Of a DNA stretch of 64,000 nt, positions 34,202 to 42,971 are shown in pieces. The translations under genes and the position numbers were made by a program. The stretch is from assembly GCF_000968375.1 (NCBI RefSeq), contig NZ_CP009933.1, positions 1,054,001 through 1,118,000 on the forward strand, read 5' to 3'. Each line of letters opens with the position of its first letter. Position 1 is the first letter of the stretch. This DNA is from Clostridium scatologenes. Lineage in GTDB: Bacteria; Bacillota; Clostridia; Clostridiales; Clostridiaceae. The notes beneath the pieces are model-generated. The model was given only the letters and a program-made list of their open reading frames with translations. It searched no databases and was not told the DNA's origin.

Positions 34202-34535
34202 AATTAACGCTCCTTATATAATAAAGTTGATAGTCAGTTAAATAACTGCTTTTTTGTTTGCAAAATAAGAATATCAAACAAAAATCAAGATTTTATCAAA
34301 AAATGAAATTAAATTTAAAGAAATATAATTATTAGAATAAGATGCATCGATAATTATATTTTCCCAAAAATAGTTTTGTTTAACTTTTATGGATGCATTA
34401 ATTGATTTTTGTACTCATACTGTATATAATATATATGCACAGTATAAATACAAAATTTACAAGCATTCACATAATAAATATGAATAGTTAATACTTGTAT
34501 GGAACTGAATTATTTCAAATTTAGGAGGGAAATTA
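34202..34535. other. Divergent promoter region
   Basis: 334 nt between the ABC operon and the Yip1 gene, which diverge. It holds AT-rich sequence, a repeated GATGCAT word (34341-34347 and 34392-34398) and a TGTATATAATATATA stretch near 34421 that contains a good -10 for the plus strand. No response-regulator repeat could be fixed by eye. Confidence 0.4.
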
Positions 34536-35216
34536 ATGTCAGAAGAAAGTAAAGACGGAATTTTAAAAACTCTTATTGGTGCTGTAATATCGCCAAAAGA
34601 AACAATGGAGAAAGTTAACCAAAATTCAAAAGTGTGGAGATACTTAATCCCCATAACGTTTATTCAATTAATTGTTACTATAGTAGAGCTGCCTAAACTT
34701 ATAAGTTATACTATTTCAAGTACTCAAGAAATGACAAATGTTTCTCAAGCTGCACTTCCAATGATAAAAATGGTAGTTGTAATTTCTGGAATAGGTGGAG
34801 CATTAATTATGCCAGCTTTAGTGGCATTGATATCAAGTGCATTAATTAAACTTATTGCATCTATTACAAAAGAAAATGGAAATTTTAAAAACTTATATTG
34901 CATAAATCTTTTAGCTTATGTTCCAGTGCTAATAGGATTAATTTTATCTGCAGTAATAATGGCGTTTACAGAACCACAAAATGTGAAGAATGTTTCCACA
35001 AGCTTTGCATTGTTTTTGAGCTCGTCAGTGGATACAAAAAGTACTATTTATAAGTTATTTTCATCTATAAATTTTTTCTATATATGGAGCAGCATATTAG
35101 CGGCAATAGGAACTTCAGTTGTATTTAAGATGAAGATTAAGAAAGCTGCAATAATAGTTTTTATAATTTATATTCTTTCAATTATTGTTCAATTTTCAAT
35201 GTTATTACGGGTTTAA
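34536..35216 (+). CDS. Yip1-family membrane protein
   Basis: 226 residues, five membrane helices (about 33-52, 75-98, 105-125, 134-155, 198-222). The N-terminal FIGAVISPKETMEKVNQN-like sequence (TLIGAVISPKETMEKV) is typical of bacterial Yip1 proteins, where a P-x-x-T(F/M) turn precedes the first helix. Its role is unknown. Ribosome site TAGGAGGGAAAT. A strong terminator follows (35252-35286), so it is a single-gene unit. Not linked to the adjacent MacAB-like operon by sequence. Confidence 0.7.
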   Translation: MSEESKDGILKTLIGAVISPKETMEKVNQNSKVWRYLIPITFIQLIVTIVELPKLISYTISSTQEMTNVSQAALPMIKMVVVISGIGGALIMPALVALISSALIKLIASITKENGNFKNLYCINLLAYVPVLIGLILSAVIMAFTEPQNVKNVSTSFALFLSSSVDTKSTIYKLFSSINFFYIWSSILAAIGTSVVFKMKIKKAAIIVFIIYILSIIVQFSMLLRV

Positions 35217-35251
35217 CTTAAAGTCACTGTCATTAAGTTTCCATAATAGAC

Positions 35252-35286
35252 AAGCTGACATTGCATTTTATATAATGTCAGCTTTA
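35252..35286 (+). terminator. Terminator of Yip1 gene
   Basis: AAGCTGACATT pairs perfectly with AATGTCAGCTT, 11-nt loop, followed by TATGTTTATTTA. Confidence 0.75.
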
Positions 35287-35406
35287 TGTTTATTTATATA
35301 ACTTATGAGAAAAGGTGGATAATTTTGTAATAATTGTTATAATGAAGATGTATTGTATTTTTAAATGATTTGCATATTATATTTAGAAAGGTGAGGAAAA
35401 GGAAAA

Positions 35407-36507
35407 ATGGAATCCAAGTTTAAATTTATAAAAAACAAGAAGAAATTGGGGATTATAGTAATTGTCCTAATTATAATTATAATAATTGGAATATCTTCTT
35501 ATTCAAAGGCTCAAAAATCTCAAATAAAAAGCGTGAGCATATCTAAGGTTATCAAAAAAAATATAGCTCAAAGTACTGTGGTTTCTGGAACTATACAACC
35601 TAATTATAGAAATGAAATAACTTTGAGTAATACTCAAAAGGTGTCAAAAGTGTTAGTGACAGAAGGACAAGATGTAAAAAAGGATGATGTCTTGGTTCAA
35701 ATGGATTCATCTGATTATAAAAATGAATTAAATAAAGTAAAATCAGAGTTAAGTAATGCTCAAGGTGCAGTGTCACAGGCACAAGTTCCAGGAGGACAGG
35801 AAAGAAATGGCAGTGGATCAATTTCAACAAGTTCTATAAAAGCCCAAGTTGATAGCTTAAATGAAAAAATAACTCAATGTGACATAAAAGCTGGTGTAGA
35901 TGGAAAAGTGGTAAAAGTTGATGTAAAAGAAGGTCAAGTTCCACAAACAGGTGATAAGATAATAGTAGACGATAACTCAAAGTATAAAGTTTCTATAGAT
36001 ATGAGTCAATATGATGCTATGAAAGTTTTAAAGGGACAAAAGGCTATTGTTAAAATAAAAGGAAATGACAAAATGAAATATATTGGTTCTGTTACGGATG
36101 TTGGTCAAATAGCCCAAACAAAGATGGATGATAAAAATGCACAACAGGAAGCTAAGGTAAATGTTATAGTAACTCTTGATAATGCAGGTACAAGTGACAA
36201 TATAAAATCAGGATATAAAGCTGATGTAGAAGTTGTATTTAATGAAAAACAAAATGCAATTGTTATGGGTGTAGATAATATAAAACAAGATAAGTCTACA
36301 AAAAGAAAGTATGTTTACATAGTAAATTCTGAAAACAAAGTTTCAAAAAAATATATAAAAACTGGAATTGAAACTGATGATGCAGTAGAAATTATAAGTG
36401 GTCTTGCACAGAGCGAAAAATATGTAACAAATCCTTCTGATTCACTTAAAGATGGTGATATTGTAAAAGATGCTTCAAAGGCTCAAACAGGAGGGAAGAA
36501 TAAGTGA
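35407..36507 (+). CDS. HlyD/MacA-like periplasmic-type adaptor
   Basis: 366 residues. One N-terminal membrane helix (13-31), a barrel-sandwich (lipoyl) half near SKVLVTEGQDVKKDDVLVQMD, a short coiled coil (103-135) with an unusual Gly/Ser/Gln insert (AQVPGGQERNGSGS), the second lipoyl half (CDIKAGVDGKVVKVDVKEGQ) and the beta-barrel domain. It joins a MacB-type ABC transporter to the wall side. It is the first gene of a three-gene operon; its end overlaps the ATPase start (GTGA). Substrate unknown; YknXYZ of Bacillus, a peptide-toxin protection pump, has this order. Confidence 0.85.
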   Translation: MESKFKFIKNKKKLGIIVIVLIIIIIIGISSYSKAQKSQIKSVSISKVIKKNIAQSTVVSGTIQPNYRNEITLSNTQKVSKVLVTEGQDVKKDDVLVQMDSSDYKNELNKVKSELSNAQGAVSQAQVPGGQERNGSGSISTSSIKAQVDSLNEKITQCDIKAGVDGKVVKVDVKEGQVPQTGDKIIVDDNSKYKVSIDMSQYDAMKVLKGQKAIVKIKGNDKMKYIGSVTDVGQIAQTKMDDKNAQQEAKVNVIVTLDNAGTSDNIKSGYKADVEVVFNEKQNAIVMGVDNIKQDKSTKRKYVYIVNSENKVSKKYIKTGIETDDAVEIISGLAQSEKYVTNPSDSLKDGDIVKDASKAQTGGKNK

Positions 36508-37211
36508 TAATTAAATTAGAGAATTTAGTTAAAGTATATGATACTGGATCAATAAAACTTAGAGCTTTAAAGGAAATTAATTTACAAATTGAAAAAGAAG
36601 AATATGTAGCTATAATGGGTGCTTCTGGATCTGGAAAATCTACTCTTATGAATGTTCTTGGATGTTTGGATAAACTTACAGAGGGAAAGTATTACTTGGA
36701 AGATGTGGATGTTTCTTCACTGGATGACAATAGCTTAGCTGAAATAAGAAATAAAAAAATAGGATTTGTATTCCAAGCATTTAATTTACTTCCCAAACTT
36801 ACAGCTGTGGAAAATGTTGAACTTCCAATGATGTATGCAGGAATACCTAGGCATGTAAGAGAAAAGCAAGCAAAAATAGCTTTAGACAGAGTTGGACTAT
36901 CTGATAGAATTCGTCACAGACCTAATGAAATGTCTGGAGGTCAAAAACAGAGAGTTGCTATTGCAAGAGCTTTAGCTAATAGTCCATCTATAATACTTGC
37001 AGATGAACCTACTGGAAACTTAGATAGTGTTTCAAGCGAGGAAATAATGGGTATTTTTCAAGGGTTAAATGATGAAGGTGTAACCATTGTTATGGTTACA
37101 CATGAAGCTGATATAGCCATGCATACAAAGAGAAATGTAATTTTTAAAGATGGAACTATAATTTCTGACAGTTTAGTTGCAAATAGGACTATAGTTAGGG
37201 GGCAGAAATAA
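36504..37211 (+). CDS. MacB/LolD-like ABC ATPase
   Basis: 235 residues starting at GTG 36504, overlapping the adaptor stop by 4 nt. Walker A GASGSGKS (39-46), Q-loop FVFQAFNLLPKL, signature MSGGQKQRVAIARAL, Walker B IILADEPTGNLD and H-loop MVTHEADIA. The YknY/MacB subfamily motif GNLD after DEPT is present. It powers the FtsX-type permease that overlaps it by one base. Confidence 0.9.
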   Translation: MIIKLENLVKVYDTGSIKLRALKEINLQIEKEEYVAIMGASGSGKSTLMNVLGCLDKLTEGKYYLEDVDVSSLDDNSLAEIRNKKIGFVFQAFNLLPKLTAVENVELPMMYAGIPRHVREKQAKIALDRVGLSDRIRHRPNEMSGGQKQRVAIARALANSPSIILADEPTGNLDSVSSEEIMGIFQGLNDEGVTIVMVTHEADIAMHTKRNVIFKDGTIISDSLVANRTIVRGQK

Positions 37212-38422
37212 TGAATGTGGAAGAAGGTTTTAAATCTGCACTGCAAAGCATAAAGTCAAATAAATTAAGATCTTTGCTAACCATGCTTGGAATAATAATA
37301 GGAATATCTTCTGTAATAACTATAGTTTCTATAGGTGCTGGAGCAAAAGAATATATTGCAGGGGAGTTTCAAGGAGCAGGTAGTAATGTAATTAATGTGC
37401 ATTTAAATCAATCTTCAGACAAATCCATAGAAAAGAAGGATTTCTTTACTATGGAGGATATTGATATTATAAAGGATAAAATACCTGAAGTTACACAGGT
37501 AGTTCCAATGCTTTCAGGTAGTGGGAATTTGAAGGTTCAGAATAAATCTAGGCGTGCAGGAATTGTAGCATCCACAGAAGGATATGACAAGCTTTCAGGC
37601 ATAAAAATGATCAGTGGAAGATTTTTAAATCAACATGATGTAGATGCAAGATCTAGTGCAGCAATTATAGATGAAAAGACAGCTGGAAAGTTATTTCGTG
37701 GAACTGATAATGCAATTGGAGAGGATATTGAGCTCACATCGGATAATGGAGAAGTAAATTTTCATATAGTTGGTGTATATAAGGATCCTAATTCAAATTT
37801 AGGAGAAGCATCAGATAATGCTTCTGGTGGAGTATTCATACCTATAACAACAGCGGATAGGTTGATTACCAATACTAGTATTAGTTATATGTCAGTAATG
37901 TTATCAGATATGAGTAAAGCAGATCAAATAAGCTCTAGTATAATAAGAACTCTTGAAAGTAAACATCAAAGTAAAGGTATATATGTAGCTGAAAATGGAT
38001 TTAAAGGACTTGAAGCTGTAACCAAAGGGTTAAGTGTTATAACAGCTATACTTGGTGCTATTGCAGCTATATCACTCTTAGTAGGTGGTATAGGAGTTAT
38101 GAATATAATGCTTGTATCTGTAACAGAGAGAACTAGAGAAATTGGTATAAGAAAAGCAATTGGAGCAAAAACACGTGATATAAAAGTGCAATTTCTTATG
38201 GAGTCTGTGATATTATGTCTTATAGGTGGAATAATTGGTACTGTTTTTGGTATAACTACAGGAAAGATTGTTGGAGCATTCTTAAAAATACATATTCCAA
38301 TATCAATTGGAATAATACTAATAGCATTTTCATTTTCATCAGCAATTGGAATATTCTTTGGATTATATCCAGCCAGCAAAGCAGCAAAGTTAGATCCTAT
38401 TGAAGCTTTGAGATATGAATAA
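37211..38422 (+). CDS. MacB/FtsX-type permease
   Basis: 403 residues. TM1 near 21-43, a large MacB_PCD external domain (48-265) with VIPMLSGSGNLK and GRFLNQHDVDARSSAAII, then three C-terminal helices (about 277-300, 330-350, 363-383) with TERTREIGIRKAIGAK and LYPASKAAKLDPIEALRYE. This is the mechanotransmission-type FtsX domain. Translationally coupled to the ATPase (TAATG). Last gene of the operon; terminator with T-run at 38430-38460. Confidence 0.9.
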   Translation: MNVEEGFKSALQSIKSNKLRSLLTMLGIIIGISSVITIVSIGAGAKEYIAGEFQGAGSNVINVHLNQSSDKSIEKKDFFTMEDIDIIKDKIPEVTQVVPMLSGSGNLKVQNKSRRAGIVASTEGYDKLSGIKMISGRFLNQHDVDARSSAAIIDEKTAGKLFRGTDNAIGEDIELTSDNGEVNFHIVGVYKDPNSNLGEASDNASGGVFIPITTADRLITNTSISYMSVMLSDMSKADQISSSIIRTLESKHQSKGIYVAENGFKGLEAVTKGLSVITAILGAIAAISLLVGGIGVMNIMLVSVTERTREIGIRKAIGAKTRDIKVQFLMESVILCLIGGIIGTVFGITTGKIVGAFLKIHIPISIGIILIAFSFSSAIGIFFGLYPASKAAKLDPIEALRYE

Positions 38423-38429
38423 TTTTGTG

Positions 38430-38460
38430 TAAGCTTGCTATGTAGCAGGCTTATTTTTTT
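38430..38460 (+). terminator. Terminator of MacAB-like operon
   Basis: TAAGCTTGCT pairs with AGCAGGCTTA (one G-T wobble/bulge pair), followed by TTTTTTTAT. Confidence 0.7.
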
Positions 38461-38728
38461 ATCAGGAATTTAAAATTTTTTTGGTGAAAAGAAGCTAAAG
38501 TATATAAAATTAACATTAGAATAGAGTTTAATAAATTTTCATATATTATTGTGTAATATTAATAAGGAAAGAAGAGTAATATACTAAATTTGTTATAAAT
38601 ACGCGATTATATTGCAAAATTAATTTATTTATTAAGATGTGAAATTTATACTTGAATATTTGAGTATATTTCATGGTATAATTTTCATGTAAACTTTTAT
38701 TTTTTACATCAACAAATGGAGGGAAAAC
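38461..38728. other. Promoter region of the chemoreceptor-SBP fusion
   Basis: Together with the terminator it makes a gap of 306 nt. A TATAAT at about 38676 preceded by CTTGAATATTTGAG is the best promoter candidate; spacing to any -35 hexamer is not ideal. No other structure was found. Confidence 0.35.
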
Positions 38729-41200
38729 ATGATGTTAGGGTGGAGAAAAAATAAGCGAAAATTGACTGAAGAAGATATTAAACAAACGGACGATAATATA
38801 AATCAAACATGTGAATTAAATTTATTAAAGCGTAATCAACAATGCATAGTGACAAGAATAAGTGAAAAAATCAAAGAAACTGATTTTGTGACTGAAAATT
38901 TGATATCGTTAACACAAAATATTACTGAAAATGTAGAAGTGCAAATGGAATCTATAGAAAAGGTTGTAAATGAAGTAAATAACTATTCTGCTTTAGCAGA
39001 GGAAGTTTTTGCGAGCACTGAAAATTCAAGACAAATAGCAGAAAAAACAATGAGTATAGCTAAAGAAGGTAATAAAGCAGTAGATAACTCTATACAAGCT
39101 ATGAGTGATATTGAGATGTCAGTTAAAGTTGTTAAAGAAGTTGTAAATGATTTAAGCTTAAAGGCAAAGCATATAAATGAGATGCTTATAATTATAAAAG
39201 ATATAGCTGATAATACAAATTTATTATCTTTAAATGCATCTATTGAAGCAGCAAGAGCTGGAGAAGCTGGTAAGGGCTTTGCAGTAGTTGCTCAGGAAGT
39301 TAAAGAGCTAGCTCAAAGAAGTTCAGAATCAGCAGAGCAGATCTCAAGTACAATTAATGAAATAAATTTTAGTATAGATAAAACCATAGATGCTATGGAT
39401 AAAAGTATGGGCAAGGTGCAGGAAGGAAATGAAATTGCCAATAATACTAAAGAAGTATTTAATAATATAATAAGTGCTGTTGGTACTACTAGTAATGTAG
39501 CAGAAGAAATCAATACTGCGGTTTCGAAACAAACAGAAAGCTTAGAGGGTATTATTAGTTCAACAGAAGAAATGAACAAAACTTCTGAAAAAGTTATGGA
39601 AATGATAGAAACGACATCGTTAAATACTCAGTATACAAAAACTGCTTTAGATGTTCTTTCTAATGTGTCAAAAGATCTTCAAGGTATATCAACTAAACTT
39701 CTTGGAAAAATTAAAGGAGAAGATAAAAATGAATCGCTAATTAAAACCTTTTTATCTGGAGTTCCAGTAGGATATGATCCACAATTTGTTCTTGATGCAC
39801 AAACTAGTCAAATTTTATATAATGTTCATGGTGGATTATTATTGATTAGTTCAACAGGTGAGATTACTCCAGGAATTGCTAAGAGTTGGTATGTTAAAGA
39901 GGATAGTTTAACGTGGATATTCAATTTAAGAAAAGGTGCTAAGTTTCACAATGGAAGAGAAATAACTGCGGAAGATGTAAAGTATTCTTATGAGAGATTA
40001 TTAAGTCCTTCTTTGAAATCTCCTAATGCTTGGATTTTAGAACAAATTGAGGGTGCCGAAGAATACTTGAATGGATCGGCTAGAGAAGTAAAGGGAATAA
40101 AAATACTTGATAAATACAGAGTTTCTATTAAACTTAAAAGTCCATATAGTGGATTTTTACTTGGTTTGGGTCATTACACTTGTTGTATATTGCCTAGAGA
40201 AGACATCGAAAAAGGAAAGTTTACAGGTTGTGGGCCATACATTATAGAAAGTATAGAAAATGATAAATGTATATTAACTTCATTTAAAGATTATTTTGGT
40301 GGGATGGCATATGTAGATAAAATTATTGTAGAATTTGAAGGTAGGCAAGCTGCTGATAGATTTATTAATAAACAGTGTGATTTTATAACAGTAGATAATA
40401 AAGAACAAATGGATGAATTATCAAAGGCTAAAATTTCAAATATAGAATATAAAAGTATTATGGCAACTTATTATGCAGGATTCAATTTAAGATCTAAATC
40501 TATTTTTGTAAGAGACAATGAAATTAGACATGCTTTCAATTTAGCAATTAATAAAAAGAAAATTATTGACGAAGTTTTAGGTGGACTTGGAAAAGAAGCT
40601 AGGGGGCCTATACCTCCAGATATGATTGATAATGGATATTTAGAAGATTTAGGATATGATCCTACGTTGGCAAGGAAAATTTTAAATAAAAAGCACGAAC
40701 TAGTAGGAAATGAAAAATTTAAAGTCCTAGTCAGAGATGAAAGTAGTGAATCTACTTATAATAGAATAACACAATTTATTATAAATGATTTAAAAAGTAT
40801 AGGAGTTGAGTGCATTCTAGAAAAGGTAAGTTTAGATAAATATCTAATGGCTGATTCAATTAATAAAGTTGATTTATTTATAAGTAGATGGATTTCAGAT
40901 ACTGGAGATGTTGATAATTTCCTTCAACCATTATTTAATCCAGCAAATGTTACGGATTTTACTGGGTATAATAACTCTGAAGTAACAAATATGATGAATA
41001 AAGCTAAAAAAGTAATAAATCCTCATAGAAGAATAGAAATATATAAAGATTTGCAGAAAATAATAGTAAAGGATGCTCCATGGATATTTTTACATCATCC
41101 TCAAATTGTTTGCGCTGCAAGGGAAGGTATTGCAGGAGTAAGAATTAGTCCTCTTTCAATAGTTAGATATGAAGATATAATTATGGAAAGCATTAAATAG
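38729..41200 (+). CDS. Cytoplasmic chemoreceptor fused to SBP_bac_5 domain
   Basis: 823 residues with neither signal peptide nor membrane helix. Residues about 60-330 are an MCP signalling hairpin, tip LLSLNASIEAARAGEAGKGF near 164-183, with heptads on both sides. From about 340 to 820 there is an extracellular-type oligopeptide-binding fold: PVGYDPQFVLDAQTSQIL, GEITPGIAKSWYVKED, NLRKGAKFHNGREITAEDVKYS, ARGPIPPDMIDNG, YKDLQKIIVKDAPWIFLHHP. Both halves are intact and in frame. It appears to sense intracellular peptides (or opines) and signal to CheA directly. Start with GGAGGGAAAAC. Monocistronic. Confidence 0.9.
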   Translation: MMLGWRKNKRKLTEEDIKQTDDNINQTCELNLLKRNQQCIVTRISEKIKETDFVTENLISLTQNITENVEVQMESIEKVVNEVNNYSALAEEVFASTENSRQIAEKTMSIAKEGNKAVDNSIQAMSDIEMSVKVVKEVVNDLSLKAKHINEMLIIIKDIADNTNLLSLNASIEAARAGEAGKGFAVVAQEVKELAQRSSESAEQISSTINEINFSIDKTIDAMDKSMGKVQEGNEIANNTKEVFNNIISAVGTTSNVAEEINTAVSKQTESLEGIISSTEEMNKTSEKVMEMIETTSLNTQYTKTALDVLSNVSKDLQGISTKLLGKIKGEDKNESLIKTFLSGVPVGYDPQFVLDAQTSQILYNVHGGLLLISSTGEITPGIAKSWYVKEDSLTWIFNLRKGAKFHNGREITAEDVKYSYERLLSPSLKSPNAWILEQIEGAEEYLNGSAREVKGIKILDKYRVSIKLKSPYSGFLLGLGHYTCCILPREDIEKGKFTGCGPYIIESIENDKCILTSFKDYFGGMAYVDKIIVEFEGRQAADRFINKQCDFITVDNKEQMDELSKAKISNIEYKSIMATYYAGFNLRSKSIFVRDNEIRHAFNLAINKKKIIDEVLGGLGKEARGPIPPDMIDNGYLEDLGYDPTLARKILNKKHELVGNEKFKVLVRDESSESTYNRITQFIINDLKSIGVECILEKVSLDKYLMADSINKVDLFISRWISDTGDVDNFLQPLFNPANVTDFTGYNNSEVTNMMNKAKKVINPHRRIEIYKDLQKIIVKDAPWIFLHHPQIVCAAREGIAGVRISPLSIVRYEDIIMESIK

Positions 41201-41262
41201 TATGAATAAGTAAGATTTGCAGTTACTTACTGTTTTAGAGATTAATTAAATACTAAAGCCTT

Positions 41263-41296
41263 CAGTATCAACTAATTAAACTGAAGGCTTTAAAAG
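41263..41296. terminator. Strong bidirectional terminator
   Basis: AAAGCCTTCAGT pairs perfectly with ACTGAAGGCTTT across a loop of about 13 nt. It lies between the fusion chemoreceptor (plus) and the soluble chemoreceptor (minus), ending both. Confidence 0.75.
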
Positions 41297-41358
41297 TAAA
41301 TTTCCTTACTTATAATTTTAAAAAAATAATTCCTTTATGATTTCCTAGAAACTTTGTT

Positions 41359-42510
41359 TTATAAGTCTTTCGCAATATTCTCTAATTCATTTGCCATGGC
41401 TGATAATTCTTCAACACTAGCAGAAATTTCTTCTGTAGCAGAAGCTTGTTCTTCACTTGCTGCTAAGGATTCACTACTTTCTTTATCAATTTCATTTATT
41501 TTATTTTTTATCTCTTCAGTTAATATTTTAATTTGAGGTACAGTTTCTTTTGATTGGATGGATAGTTGTCTGATTTCATTAGCTACAACTGAAAAACCTC
41601 GTCCGATTTCTCCAGCACGTGCGGCTTCTATTGAAGCATTAAGTCCAAGCATATTTGATTGGTTGGCTACTGAGGAAATAAATTCAGAGATAGTATTTAT
41701 TTTTTCTAAAACTTCACTAACAGAACTTATATGATTGTATAAATTTTGTCCATTTTCATGTATATTTGTTGCACTGGCAGCCAACTGCTCAACAGTCGCA
41801 GCTATGCCATTTAAGCTCGTTGATAAATTTCCGGCAATGCCTTTCAACTTGCTGGAAGCACTTTTAGGAACTACAACACCAAGGGTTGCTACTATATTTT
41901 TACCTGTATCTTCATCATATAATGGATGATTTGCTACATAAACGGGAACACCATAACGTTCTGAATCTATTTCTCTTACTTGAGCTTTTCCAGAGTGAAT
42001 AGTTTGATATGCGATATCTGTTTCCTTTAATTCATAACCTACATACATATTAGGTAAAGTAAACTTTTTAGAGCCTTGAACAAATGCTATTTTATTTAAA
42101 TCAGATATATATAGGAATGCTCCTTCTGGAAATAGTTCTGCAACTATAGGTGCAAAGTTGGGAAAGCTACTAGCAACAGGATGGAGTCTTGGTAGTACAA
42201 TAGAAAATGCACCTGCTGGTGTACCTGAGTCATCGATAAGTGGTATTGCAACAGTAATCAATCTTTGTCCATATTTTTCTCTCGGTATTTTTTCATTCAA
42301 AATTTTTCCTTCATTCATTGCTCTTACAGCAATGGCAGTTTCAGATACAGTGCCACCTTCTTTAAAGATAGCCATATCAAACCTTTGAGAAGCCACTTTC
42401 CATTTAATTGTGCGATTTTTAATAAATAGGAACATTATTCCAGAAGAAATTATTTCCGTTTCTATTTGGGAAATTAATTTTAAAACTTCTTCGCATTTAA
42501 TGTTAATCAT
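41359..42510 (-). CDS. Soluble chemoreceptor with N-terminal sensor domain
   Basis: 383 residues without membrane helices. The N-terminal 210 residues form a mixed alpha/beta sensor with RLITVAIPLIDDSGTPAGAFSI, and PVYVANHPLYDEDTGKNIVA, arranged as a tandem PAS/Cache-like unit in the cytosol. The second part is a short MCP signalling domain (220-383) with tip SNMLGLNASIEAARAGEIGRG and the terminal helix ATEEISASVEELSAMANEL. Short (about 14-heptad) hairpins are typical of cytoplasmic receptors. AAGGAGGATAAT precedes ATG. Ligand unknown. Confidence 0.85.
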   Translation of the reverse strand: MINIKCEEVLKLISQIETEIISSGIMFLFIKNRTIKWKVASQRFDMAIFKEGGTVSETAIAVRAMNEGKILNEKIPREKYGQRLITVAIPLIDDSGTPAGAFSIVLPRLHPVASSFPNFAPIVAELFPEGAFLYISDLNKIAFVQGSKKFTLPNMYVGYELKETDIAYQTIHSGKAQVREIDSERYGVPVYVANHPLYDEDTGKNIVATLGVVVPKSASSKLKGIAGNLSTSLNGIAATVEQLAASATNIHENGQNLYNHISSVSEVLEKINTISEFISSVANQSNMLGLNASIEAARAGEIGRGFSVVANEIRQLSIQSKETVPQIKILTEEIKNKINEIDKESSESLAASEEQASATEEISASVEELSAMANELENIAKDL

Positions 42511-42971
42511 ATTATCCTCCTTGTTGAGACAATTCTAAACTTAGATAAAATTCTTGATTTTTTTCTTAATTATATCAAAATAATATAGTTGAATACAATA
42601 TTTTATTATAATATAAAATTAAATAGTAATAAATTTTTATTATAAAACATTGTTTAATTTTGGAGAATGTCTTTGAAATTATTGTAAATTCAATATATAA
42701 TCTAAAACAGGATCTTTATTACTTACATAATTCTTTATAGATATTTTAATTGTCTTATCTTGCATAAAAGTATTTAAGTCATTATTGTGATGATTTTACA
42801 TTTTAAAATACAGTTTTTTCATATAAAGTAAAGCACAAAATTGCTAAAGAAAATAAAATTCATAAACGCATAATAAGATTAGAAGAAGAGGACACTAGAA
42901 GTAGCTTCACTATTTTTATATCAATGAATTTTAAGGTAACCATCAGATAAAGATAGGAGGAAAAAAGATAT
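42511..42971. other. 461-nt gap between divergent genes
   Basis: AT-rich region with promoters of the soluble chemoreceptor and of selO. I checked for hairpins, repeats and short coding frames and found nothing convincing apart from a small GAAGTAGCTTC inverted repeat near 42900. Confidence 0.35.

Noticed and set aside
37966..38379. Open frame on the minus strand (137 codons, Ile/Pro-rich)
   Set aside because: Antisense to the conserved FtsX part of the permease gene; no start site or family.
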